DNA of 64,000 nt from JAEUWI01 sp942492815 (GTDB lineage: Bacteria; Hydrogenedentota; Hydrogenedentia; Hydrogenedentales; JAEUWI01): the NCBI GenBank assembly GCA_942492815.1, contig OW818658.1:930001-994000 (forward strand), written 5' to 3'. Below the pieces are notes generated by a model. That model did no database searches. It was not told where the DNA came from and saw nothing but the letters and a program-made list of their open reading frames with translations. Position numbers and translations under genes: made by a program. Shown here piece after piece: positions 8,557 through 16,049 of the stretch (the first letter of the stretch is position 1; every line of letters starts with the position of its first letter).

Positions 8557-8873
8557 GATTCAGGGGTAGTATACCGGAAACGAATGGGCGGCAGGTCGCG
8601 TGGACGAAATGGAAAATGGACCAGCGCGATTGAAGAAAACTGCAGGTCGGGAAGATCTGGGTAATTGATAAGACTCTTTGGGAGCCCGCAAGGATTCTCT
8701 GGATTTTGACGGTGGCACCCTGATAGGCTTTCGCCCGATGGGGGGCTCATCCAGGACGTCGCTACGGGGAAATCTTTCCCCGCCCGGTCCAATCTATTCC
8801 AACCTGTTCCTATTCCGCGCACGATCCGCGCGCGCGGCCTGTCCGCAGTCCCACTATCGCAACGAGGTGTACC
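8557..8873. other. Intergenic region between divergent GH31 and acyltransferase genes
   Basis: About 320 bases with no supported gene. It carries the promoter of the GH31 gene (minus strand, TATACT near 8570) and presumably that of the acyltransferase. No repeats or RNA structure were noticed. Confidence 0.4.
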
Positions 8874-9974
8874 ATGCCCGCCCCAGGCGCTCCCGCCCAA
8901 CCCCCTTCCCGCATACTTTCCATGGACCAGTACCGCGGCTACGCCATCTTCGGCATGCTGCTGGTCGACTATTTCGGCAACTTTGAAGCGAGCCTTCTGG
9001 ATCCCGAAACGACGACGGGCATCACCTGGGTGTTCGCCCATCTGTGGCACCAGCTCCACCACCCCCACGGCGCGGGCTTTACCTTCGCCGATCTGATTGC
9101 TCCCGTATTCATGTTTGTTGTCGGCATGGGCATGCGTCTTTCCATGACCCGGCGCATGGCGAAGGGCGATGTGCATGCGGCGCGCATGGGGCTGGTCAAG
9201 CGCTATGGCGTCATCATCCTGCTGGGCTTCACCATCTACACGGGCTACCTCTGGGATGCCCTGCTCAATATCGGCCTCGCCGGCATGCTCGTGCTCTGGG
9301 TCGTGGACAAGAAGCCCTGGCAGCGCTTCGCCTTCGGCGTCGGGATGCTTTCCCTCTACCAGCTCGTCTGCCTCTATACGAGCTATGGCGAAATCGTCCA
9401 CCGCACCATGAAATACACGGGCGAAAACATGCCCCTGATCTGGAAGCTCATCCCCATCGGCCCGACCCTGCTGGACGTACCCATCAACGGCGGCCCGCTC
9501 GGCCACTGGAGCTGGGCGCTCATGATGATCGGCGGTACGCTCGCCTATGACATTCTGGCGACGCGTGATCGGCGGAAAATAACCTTCAACCTTCTCGCGT
9601 GGGGCTTCGGGCTCGCCCTGGTCGGGCTTGTGCTCCAGTCGGAGTGGGTCGGGATCAAGGAAGCGTGGCCCTTCGCGAAGAACTGGGTTTCCGCCTCCTA
9701 TTCCGTCTGGTCCACGGGCCTCTGTTTCCTGAACCTGCTGCTCTTCTATTACATCTGCGATGTGTGGGGCTGGGAGATTCCCAATCTGACGGTGCTGGGT
9801 ATCAACCCCCTGGCCATCTACGTGCTCCAGTGGTGCATCTGCGAAAGTGGCTCGCGCTTCATCAACAGCAGCGCGCCCTGGTGGTATATCTTCCTCGGCT
9901 GGGCCATCTTCTACGGGGTTATCTACGGCACCGCGCGGTACTTCTACGACCGCAATATCATCATCAAGATTTAG
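8874..9974 (+). CDS. HGSNAT-like (DUF5009/DUF1624-type) membrane acyltransferase
   Basis: A 366-residue polytopic membrane protein with about ten hydrophobic segments. The opening SMDQYRGYAIFGMLLVDYFG matches the conserved start of the heparan-alpha-glucosaminide N-acetyltransferase family (R-G near the first helix), and FTFADLIAPVFMFVVGMGMRLS is the next family signature. These enzymes move an acetyl group across the membrane onto sugar amines. ATG at 8874 follows an AACGAGGTG site. A strong intrinsic terminator follows the stop. It is divergent from the GH31 gene, which suggests a shared role in glycan handling. Substrate is unproven. Confidence 0.7.
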   Translation: MPAPGAPAQPPSRILSMDQYRGYAIFGMLLVDYFGNFEASLLDPETTTGITWVFAHLWHQLHHPHGAGFTFADLIAPVFMFVVGMGMRLSMTRRMAKGDVHAARMGLVKRYGVIILLGFTIYTGYLWDALLNIGLAGMLVLWVVDKKPWQRFAFGVGMLSLYQLVCLYTSYGEIVHRTMKYTGENMPLIWKLIPIGPTLLDVPINGGPLGHWSWALMMIGGTLAYDILATRDRRKITFNLLAWGFGLALVGLVLQSEWVGIKEAWPFAKNWVSASYSVWSTGLCFLNLLLFYYICDVWGWEIPNLTVLGINPLAIYVLQWCICESGSRFINSSAPWWYIFLGWAIFYGVIYGTARYFYDRNIIIKI

Positions 9975-10013
9975 TCGACCCCAAAACAGCCTGAGCCGCT
10001 GGCCCTGCCTCTA

Positions 10014-10053
10014 CGAAACCTGCCCTGAATTCAGCGGCAGGTTTCGCTTTTTC
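10014..10053 (+). terminator. Intrinsic terminator
   Basis: A perfect 11-bp stem (CGAAACCTGCC at 10014-10024 with GGCAGGTTTCG at 10036-10046) and an 11-base loop, followed by CTTTTTC. It ends the acyltransferase transcript 40 bases after its stop. Confidence 0.85.
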
Positions 10054-10500
10054 GGGCAAGTCCGAGGCGCAGGTCCGTCTCGATGGGGGCGGGGGCCGTG
10101 ATCTCCATGCACCGTACGGGCCAAGGTGTTCACTGCGCAGCACAGTATCGCGCAGCGCTGAACGATACTGTACTGCGCCCGTTAACAAGTGTCCTACCCA
10201 GACGGTGTACCTGCGCAGTCGGCAGACGTCGGACCGTTCACGGCTTCCCCTGCCCCGTGTGCTCCACAGGCCTGTTCAAGGCGCAAAAGACACGTCAAGT
10301 CCCACCTGGTAGCATTTCTTCCTTGTGGTTTCCTCCTAAGACGCCTTTGGCACACCGATTGCTCTACCCAGACAGAATTGAGCAGTATCGTAGTGATTTT
10401 CGTGCCTGCCCAGGGCGCACAAGTCCGTGCCGCCCGCAGGCGAATCCGGGCAGACATCAGGCAACCCCAACGGGCCGTGAAACGTGGCTGAGGAGTAAAC
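10054..10500. other. Gene-free region before the nuo operon with a strong inverted repeat
   Basis: About 450 bases without a supported gene. An inverted repeat with 16-bp arms and one mismatch (10135-10150 and 10163-10178, GCGCAG..CAGTATCG) is the main feature. Two loosely related stretches starting CTACCCAGAC occur near 10194 and 10365. The open frame that runs through here into nuoB on the plus strand has no family-like sequence before nuoB. Leader or promoter elements of the complex I operon must lie here. Confidence 0.4.
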
Positions 10501-10851
10501 GTGGAATACCTTTTTGTTTTCGCGATGATCGTTCTCGCCGCCGCCATGGTGGCCGGGGGATTGATCCTGTCCTACCTGGTGGCGCCCCGCCGTCCCGGTG
10601 GCCTGAAGGAAATGCCCTACGAATGCGGCGAACAGCCCATCGGCGACGCCTGGATTCAGTTCAATGTGGGCTATTACCTCTTCGGCCTCCTATTCCTGGT
10701 TTTCGACGTCGAAGCCTCGCTGATGTACCCCTGGGCGGTCGTGTTTCGCAGTGTCGGCCTGGCCGGGCTGATCGAGATGGGCATTTTTGTACTCGTCCTT
10801 ATTCTCGGGCTGGTGTACGCATGGCGGAAAGGTGTACTCGAATGGGTGTAG
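10501..10851 (+). CDS. nuoA: NADH-quinone oxidoreductase subunit A
   Basis: A small membrane subunit of the complex I arm near the quinone site; 116 residues with three hydrophobic helices. The conserved loop KEMPYECGEQPIGDAWIQFNVGYYLFGLLFLVFDVEAS (seen in two adjoining blocks) is the NuoA signature. The start is GTG at 10501 with GAGGAG eight bases upstream. It is first in an eleven-gene operon and overlaps nuoB by ten bases. Confidence 0.93.
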   Translation: MEYLFVFAMIVLAAAMVAGGLILSYLVAPRRPGGLKEMPYECGEQPIGDAWIQFNVGYYLFGLLFLVFDVEASLMYPWAVVFRSVGLAGLIEMGIFVLVLILGLVYAWRKGVLEWV

Positions 10852-11534
10852 CACTGGACAGATTGCCCGGCATCGTGGAGCGCTTTCCCGGCGGTTCCGT
10901 GGCCATTACTCAGTTGGACCAGGCCATCAACCTGGCGCGATCCAACAGCCTGTGGCCCCTCATGTTCGGCACGAAGTGCTGCGCCATTGAGATGCTCATG
11001 GCCACCGGCGCCGCCCACCACGATCTCGCGCGCTTCGGCGCGGAAGTGGCTCGCGCCTCGGTCCGCCAGGCGGACTTGATGGTCATAGCCGGCGCAATCG
11101 TGAAGAAGATGGCCCCGCGCATGCGCCTGCTCTATGAACAGATGGCCGAACCCCGCTACGTCATTGCCACCGGCTCTTGCGCCATTTCCGGCGGTCCCTT
11201 CATGTACAACTCCTACACCATTGTGCGCGGCGCGGACGAGATCGTCCCCGTCGATGTGTATGTGCCCGGCTGCCCGCCCCGTCCCGAAGCGTTCTTCTGG
11301 GGGCTGATGACGCTCCAGAAGATGATCCGCGAGGGCGAGACGATCCGAGAACCGGGAATTCGCAGGAAACCGGTTATGGCGGCACTCCCCGAAGATGTGA
11401 CCATGCACGACATACGCAGAGAAATCTGCGCGGCACTGATTGAAGACAACGTTGTGGACGTGGCGAAGGCGGCGGACGAGAAGCCCTGGGCGCGAAAGGT
11501 GAGGGAATGGATCCAGAAAAGCTCATCGCGCTGA
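10842..11534 (+). CDS. nuoB: NADH-quinone oxidoreductase subunit B
   Basis: Carries iron-sulfur cluster N2, the last cluster before quinone. The four ligand cysteines are visible: adjacent C46-C47 in FGTKCCAIEM, C113 in GSCAISGG and C144 in VPGCPPRPEA. The length of 230 residues is somewhat longer than usual because of a C-terminal tail. The start chosen is ATG 10842 with AAGGTG upstream. The reading frame stays open far upstream, which could mislead gene finders, and ATG 10821 is an alternative that adds seven residues. It overlaps nuoA and nuoC, indicating translational coupling. Confidence 0.93.
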   Translation: MGVALDRLPGIVERFPGGSVAITQLDQAINLARSNSLWPLMFGTKCCAIEMLMATGAAHHDLARFGAEVARASVRQADLMVIAGAIVKKMAPRMRLLYEQMAEPRYVIATGSCAISGGPFMYNSYTIVRGADEIVPVDVYVPGCPPRPEAFFWGLMTLQKMIREGETIREPGIRRKPVMAALPEDVTMHDIRREICAALIEDNVVDVAKAADEKPWARKVREWIQKSSSR

Positions 11535-11971
11535 TCGAGTCGATCCGCCCCACGGTCCGGCGCAGAGCGCATGCGGACCGCGCCGCCGTATCGGTGGACA
11601 CCGGCGGGCTGCTCGCCCTGATGCAGGTGCTCCGGGACGACCCCGCACTGCGCTTTGACTTTCTGCTCACGCACACGGCCATTGATCGGATCGACGACCA
11701 TTGCTTTGAGCTCGTCTACATCCTCTACTCCACGGTCCACGGGCACAATCTGTTTGTCTCCACAAATATCGACCGGGAGAATCCCGTCGCGCCCTCGGTA
11801 TGCGGGCTCTGGCCCATCGCCGAGTGGCAGGAGCGGGAGGTCTACGACCTGATGGGCGTGCTTTATGATGAGCATCCCGACTTGCGCCGCATGTTTCTGG
11901 AAGATGACTGGGTCGGCTTTCCGCTCCGCAAGGACTATCAGGACGACCATATGCTGGAGCTCCCGAAATGA
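11507..11971 (+). CDS. nuoC: NADH-quinone oxidoreductase subunit C
   Basis: A peripheral-arm 30-kDa-type subunit of complex I, 154 residues. The family signature is present in the C-terminal half (WPIAEWQEREVYDLMGV, then HPDLRRMFLEDDW and FPLRKDY). It is a separate gene, not the NuoCD fusion found in some bacteria. It starts inside nuoB (28-base overlap) and ends with an ATGA overlap with nuoD. It supports NuoD in the quinone-reducing module. Confidence 0.93.
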   Translation: MDPEKLIALIESIRPTVRRRAHADRAAVSVDTGGLLALMQVLRDDPALRFDFLLTHTAIDRIDDHCFELVYILYSTVHGHNLFVSTNIDRENPVAPSVCGLWPIAEWQEREVYDLMGVLYDEHPDLRRMFLEDDWVGFPLRKDYQDDHMLELPK

Positions 11972-13131
11972 GCGTCCGGATTCGCACCCTTGAAGAGCAC
12001 CTGCACACATCGCCCCGGGCCGACAGCGAGCTGACGACCCAGGAATATCTCGTCAACATGGGGCCCCAGCACCCCATCGCTCACGGCTCTTTGCGAGTAG
12101 TGCTGCGGCTGGACGGCGAAAATGTGAAACTCGTTATTCCCGTGCCCGGCTATGTCCATCGCGGCGTCGAGAAGATGTGCGAGCACCTCACCTACCGCCA
12201 GATCATTCCCTACACCGATCGGCTGGACTATCTATCCGCGATCATGAACAACTGGGCCGTGGCGAAGACCGTCGAAAAGGCCATCGGCATCGAGACGAAT
12301 GAACGGATCGAGACGATCCGCACGATCATGTCGGAACTGCAGCGTCTGCAGAGCCACGCGCTCTGGTGGGGCGTCACCGGCATGGACCTCGGCGCCTACA
12401 CCGCCTTTCTCTATGGCTTCCGCGAACGGGAAATTATCGGGGAAATCTTCGAAGAGACCATCGGCGCGCGCCTGACCATGAACTATATTCAGCCAGGCGG
12501 GCTCATGTACGACATCAAGCCCGACTTCGCGGCGAAGGTCAAAAAGCTCATTCCCTACCTGCACGGCTGCATTGCCGAATATGAGACGCTGCTCAGCGGC
12601 AACACGATCTTCCAGGAACGCCTCCGCAATATCGGCATCATGGACGGGGCGCAGGCCGTGGCGTTGGGTTGTACGGGACCGATCCTGCGGGCGAGCGGCG
12701 TGGCCCATGACCTGCGCGCGACGGAACCCTATGGCGTCTACGACAAGGTGGACTTCAATGTGGTGGTGGGTGCGGTGGGGGATAGCTGGGATCGCTACTA
12801 CGTGCGACTCCACGAGATGCGGGAGTCTCTCCGGATCATCGAACAACTGATTGACAATGTGCCCGAAGGGGAGTATTCGACCCTCCGTTATAACGAAGAA
12901 CTGATTCTACCCGAGGGGATGCACTACGGCCAGACCGAAACGGCGCGGGGTGCCTTCGGGGTCTTCATCGATTCCGATGGCAAGAGCACCCATCCACGGC
13001 GGCTTCACTTCCGCTCGCCCAGCTTCAACAACATGTGGGTCGTGACCCAGATCGCCGCGGGCTGGCGCATCGCGGATTTCATCGCGATCCAGTCGAGTCT
13101 CGATCTCGTCATACCGGATATTGATCGATGA
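11968..13131 (+). CDS. nuoD: NADH-quinone oxidoreductase subunit D
   Basis: The 49-kDa-type subunit that, with NuoB and NuoH, forms the quinone-binding cavity. It is 387 residues long, with MGPQHPIAHGSLRVVLRLDGE near the N-terminus (the conserved His loop), GYVHRGVEK, and the C-terminal FRSPSFNNM region and Asp-Ile-Asp-Arg end typical of the family. Start and stop are coupled to neighbours by ATGA overlaps. Nothing unusual is seen. Confidence 0.95.
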   Translation: MSVRIRTLEEHLHTSPRADSELTTQEYLVNMGPQHPIAHGSLRVVLRLDGENVKLVIPVPGYVHRGVEKMCEHLTYRQIIPYTDRLDYLSAIMNNWAVAKTVEKAIGIETNERIETIRTIMSELQRLQSHALWWGVTGMDLGAYTAFLYGFREREIIGEIFEETIGARLTMNYIQPGGLMYDIKPDFAAKVKKLIPYLHGCIAEYETLLSGNTIFQERLRNIGIMDGAQAVALGCTGPILRASGVAHDLRATEPYGVYDKVDFNVVVGAVGDSWDRYYVRLHEMRESLRIIEQLIDNVPEGEYSTLRYNEELILPEGMHYGQTETARGAFGVFIDSDGKSTHPRRLHFRSPSFNNMWVVTQIAAGWRIADFIAIQSSLDLVIPDIDR

Positions 13132-14261
13132 ACGCCATGGACCTGCACTTTCTGACAGCGGCGACGGCCCGGACCTGGGAGCCGTACACCATCGCGCAGC
13201 GCGCGGCGGCGGCGGCCGACACTAATCTCTGGATCACGGCGGCCTATATCGTCGGCTCGATGATCGGGGTGGTGGTTGTGCTTTCCCTGCTGGGCATGGT
13301 GTTGATCTACGTCGAGCGCAAGGTTGCCGCCCGTTTCCAATGCCGCCTCGGGCCGACCCGCGTGGGGCCCTTCGGGCTGTTCCAGACCTTGGCGGATACG
13401 TTGAAGCTTGTTTTTAAGGAGGACTTCGTGCCTCAGATGGCGGATCAGTTTCTGCACATGCTCGCACCTTTCCTGGCCCTGCTGGTGCCGGTGGTCCTGC
13501 TGGCACTCATTCCCTATTCGCCTTCCATGCAGGTGGCCGATCTCAATATCGGAATTCTCTTCGTCACCGCCATCGGCGGCTTCGGTGTCATGGGCATTCT
13601 CATTGCCGGATGGGCTTCCAATAACAAGTGGTCCATGATCGGCGCCATGCGCGCGGGTGCCCAGATTATCTCGTATGAATTGTCGGCCACCCTGGCCCTC
13701 CTGGTCGTTGTGCTGTTCTCTGGCACCATGTCCCTCTCGGGGATCGTGCAGAGCCAGGCGGAAGGCTGGTGGATCTGGCGCGGACACGCGGCGGGCTTCT
13801 GCGCCTTCATGCTGTACCTTATCGCATCGACAGCCGAACTCAACCGGACGCCCTTTGATATTCCCGAAGGCGAGTCGGAATTGACGGCGGGCTTTCACAC
13901 CGAGTACTCGGGATTGCGCTTCGCGTTCTTCTTTCTCGCCGAGTTTATCAACATGTTCACGGTATCGGCGCTGACCGCCACCCTCTTCCTTGGCGGATGG
14001 ATGCCCTTCCACATCGGCGACTGGGCCGCACTCAACAGCCAGATGGACCTGATACCGCCGATCATCTGGTTTGGCGCGAAGACCTCCGCCGTAATTTTCA
14101 TCATCATGTGGTTCCGCTGGACTTTCCCGCGCCTCCGCGTGGATCAGCTCATGCACCTGGAGTGGAAGATCCTTCTGCCCATCGGATTTGCGAATCTCCT
14201 GCTGGCGTCCATCATCGTGCTGATCAATGCCTATCCCTTTCCGCTGGAACTCCCGCAATGA
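13128..14261 (+). CDS. nuoH: NADH-quinone oxidoreductase subunit H
   Basis: The membrane subunit linking the quinone site to the proton-pumping arm; 377 residues with about eight helices. Conserved stretches are seen: YVERKVAARFQCRLGPTRVGP, ELNRTPFDIPEGESEL (acidic loop) and GFHTEYSGLRFAFFFLAEF. The first 30 residues before the first helix are longer than typical. It is coupled to nuoD by ATGA and followed 16 bases later by nuoI. Confidence 0.95.
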   Translation: MNAMDLHFLTAATARTWEPYTIAQRAAAAADTNLWITAAYIVGSMIGVVVVLSLLGMVLIYVERKVAARFQCRLGPTRVGPFGLFQTLADTLKLVFKEDFVPQMADQFLHMLAPFLALLVPVVLLALIPYSPSMQVADLNIGILFVTAIGGFGVMGILIAGWASNNKWSMIGAMRAGAQIISYELSATLALLVVVLFSGTMSLSGIVQSQAEGWWIWRGHAAGFCAFMLYLIASTAELNRTPFDIPEGESELTAGFHTEYSGLRFAFFFLAEFINMFTVSALTATLFLGGWMPFHIGDWAALNSQMDLIPPIIWFGAKTSAVIFIIMWFRWTFPRLRVDQLMHLEWKILLPIGFANLLLASIIVLINAYPFPLELPQ

Positions 14262-14277
14262 AAGGTAGCCGCTTCAC

Positions 14278-15099
14278 ATGGGAATGATCAGGGCCACAGA
14301 GATCGTGAACGAAGAGCGGTCCATCGCCGGCAAGACCGTGCGCGTGTCGGTTGTCCAGCGACTTCGCCCACCGACCCGCCTTCAGGTGGCCCTGCTTGGA
14401 ATGCTGGGTCTGCTACAAGGCATGTGGCTGACACTCACGTACTTCTGGTCGCCGGTGGAGGTGGTCACGCGCGAGTATCCCGAGAATCGCGAATCCCTGA
14501 AGCTCACCGAGCGCTTCCGGGGGAATCTGCGATTCAAGTTCCCCAATGAAATGGCGCACCAGAACCACAGTGCGCTGCTGGAACAGATCGCGCAGGAGAC
14601 CCAGACGCTCCCCGAAGTGGCGGAGAACTGGATTCGAAATGAAGACGACACCCGCTGGTACCACAACTGCACCGGCTGCTCGAAATGTGAAGAAGCCTGC
14701 CCCAACGCCTCCATTCGCATTATCACGCGCCACGGCGACATTCTGGATGATCGCGAGATCGACCGCTTTGTCTGGCGGCTGGATTCGTGCATGTTTTGCA
14801 ACGCCTGCGTGCAGGCCTGTCCCTGGGATGCGATCGAGATGACCGGCGGTTTTGAGAATGCCGTATTCGACCGGCGGCTCCTTGTCTACAATCTCAATCG
14901 TCTCGCGGCTCCGCGCATCAACCTGATTCAGGATGAGCAGGACCCGGCCGTTCGTGCGCGGATGATCGACTGGCGTTCGCGCTATGGCGGACCCATCCCC
15001 TTGGGCGGAACCGGACTCCCGAACCTCCCGGCCATCGGCGCCCCCATTGAGCCGGAGCCTCCCGCGTCCGACGCGGGAATCACGGCGGTGACGCCATGA
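14278..15099 (+). CDS. nuoI: NADH-quinone oxidoreductase subunit I (long form)
   Basis: A ferredoxin-like subunit carrying clusters N6a/N6b. Two CxxCxxCxxxCP motifs are present: C131, C134, C137, C141 (CTGCSKCEEACP) and C171, C174, C177, C181 (CMFCNACVQACP). At 273 residues it is much longer than the usual 160-180. The extra length is an N-terminal stretch with a membrane-associating segment (about 36-56), an added segment before the first cluster and a Pro-rich C-terminal tail. In a complex without NuoEFG, NuoI may be the entry point for electrons from ferredoxin or another donor; that is inference. It is coupled to nuoJ by ATGA. Confidence 0.9.
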   Translation: MGMIRATEIVNEERSIAGKTVRVSVVQRLRPPTRLQVALLGMLGLLQGMWLTLTYFWSPVEVVTREYPENRESLKLTERFRGNLRFKFPNEMAHQNHSALLEQIAQETQTLPEVAENWIRNEDDTRWYHNCTGCSKCEEACPNASIRIITRHGDILDDREIDRFVWRLDSCMFCNACVQACPWDAIEMTGGFENAVFDRRLLVYNLNRLAAPRINLIQDEQDPAVRARMIDWRSRYGGPIPLGGTGLPNLPAIGAPIEPEPPASDAGITAVTP

Positions 15100-15716
15100 T
15101 CGCGGAAGCCACCTATACGGTTATGTTTTACGGACTCTCCCTTGCTGTAATCGCGCTCGCGGTCGCCGTGGTCAATGCACGCCAGCTTCTTCGCGCGGCC
15201 CTGGCCCTGATGGGGATGCTGGCGTTGAGCGCCGGTTACTACGTCATGCTTGCGGCTGAGTTCCTGGCGGGTGTCCAGATTCTGGTGTACGTTGGCGGAA
15301 TCGTGGTGCTGATTGTGTTTGCCATCATGCTCACGCGCTCGTCGGAACTTCAGGAGGACCACCCGCGGCCGCGCACGAGGCTATTGGGCGCGGCGTTCTC
15401 GATTTCGTTCATGCTGATTTCCGGCGCGGCCCTGCGCGCCACGGAATTCACTACCTCGCCCGAAGGCGTGCGGCCCGCCGATGAGATCCGTATGATCGGC
15501 CTCGGCCTTCTCGACCGGAGCGGTGCGGGCTATCTTCTGCCCTTCGAAGTAATTTCCCTGCTACTGCTGGTCGCCGTTATCGGCGGCACGGTCATCGCGC
15601 GAAAGACGCCCCCCAGGAACCAACCCTTCACCACGGGCGGGGACCGGATAGGGGAAACCATTTCCGAGCAGGTGCGACAGCAGGACGGCGATACGAATGG
15701 GGGGTACGGACAATGA
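15096..15716 (+). CDS. nuoJ: NADH-quinone oxidoreductase subunit J
   Basis: A membrane-arm subunit with five helices, 206 residues. The conserved third-helix region (AEFLAGVQILVYVGGIVVLIVFAIMLT, seen in two adjoining blocks) identifies it. The C-terminal 40 residues are polar and poorly conserved. It overlaps nuoI and nuoK by ATGA, so translation is coupled. Confidence 0.92.
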   Translation: MIAEATYTVMFYGLSLAVIALAVAVVNARQLLRAALALMGMLALSAGYYVMLAAEFLAGVQILVYVGGIVVLIVFAIMLTRSSELQEDHPRPRTRLLGAAFSISFMLISGAALRATEFTTSPEGVRPADEIRMIGLGLLDRSGAGYLLPFEVISLLLLVAVIGGTVIARKTPPRNQPFTTGGDRIGETISEQVRQQDGDTNGGYGQ

Positions 15717-16045
15717 CGGAGCTGCTCGCGGGTTACGCACCCGGACTTCGGGAGTGGCTGACGCTCTCGGCCATCCTCTACGCCATCGGCCTCTATGGCC
15801 TGCTGACCCGGCGCAATGCCATTGCCATTCTCATGTCGGTGGAGATCATGCTGAATTCGGCGGCGCTGAATTTTGTGGTGTTCAATCGCTACGTCGCCCC
15901 GGAGCAGGTGGACGGTCACATCATGGCGCTCTTCGTCATCGTGATGGCGGCGGCCGAGGTGGTGGTGGGCATGGCGATTGTCGTGGCGCTTTATCGGATG
16001 CGCGCCACCGTGGATGTCAATCAAATGAATACGATGAAAGGGTAG
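15713..16045 (+). CDS. nuoK: NADH-quinone oxidoreductase subunit K
   Basis: A three-helix membrane-arm subunit, 110 residues, related to MrpC-type antiporter subunits. The family signature ILMSVEIMLNSAALNFVVF with the key Glu in the second helix and AAAEVVVGMAIVVALYR with the Glu of the third helix are both intact, so the proton path residues are kept. It starts with ATGA overlap and is followed four bases later by nuoL. Confidence 0.93.
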   Translation: MTELLAGYAPGLREWLTLSAILYAIGLYGLLTRRNAIAILMSVEIMLNSAALNFVVFNRYVAPEQVDGHIMALFVIVMAAAEVVVGMAIVVALYRMRATVDVNQMNTMKG

Positions 16046-16049
16046 GGCG

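Noticed and set aside
6685..8664. A long plus-strand open frame of about 660 codons opposite the GH31 gene
   Set aside because: It mirrors GH31 codon phase in GC-rich DNA, has no recognisable domain and lacks a suitable start site.
10083..10841. In-frame extension of nuoB far upstream
   Set aside because: The extra 250 residues look random, overlap nuoA in another frame and lack similarity to NuoB; ATG 10842 fits the family.
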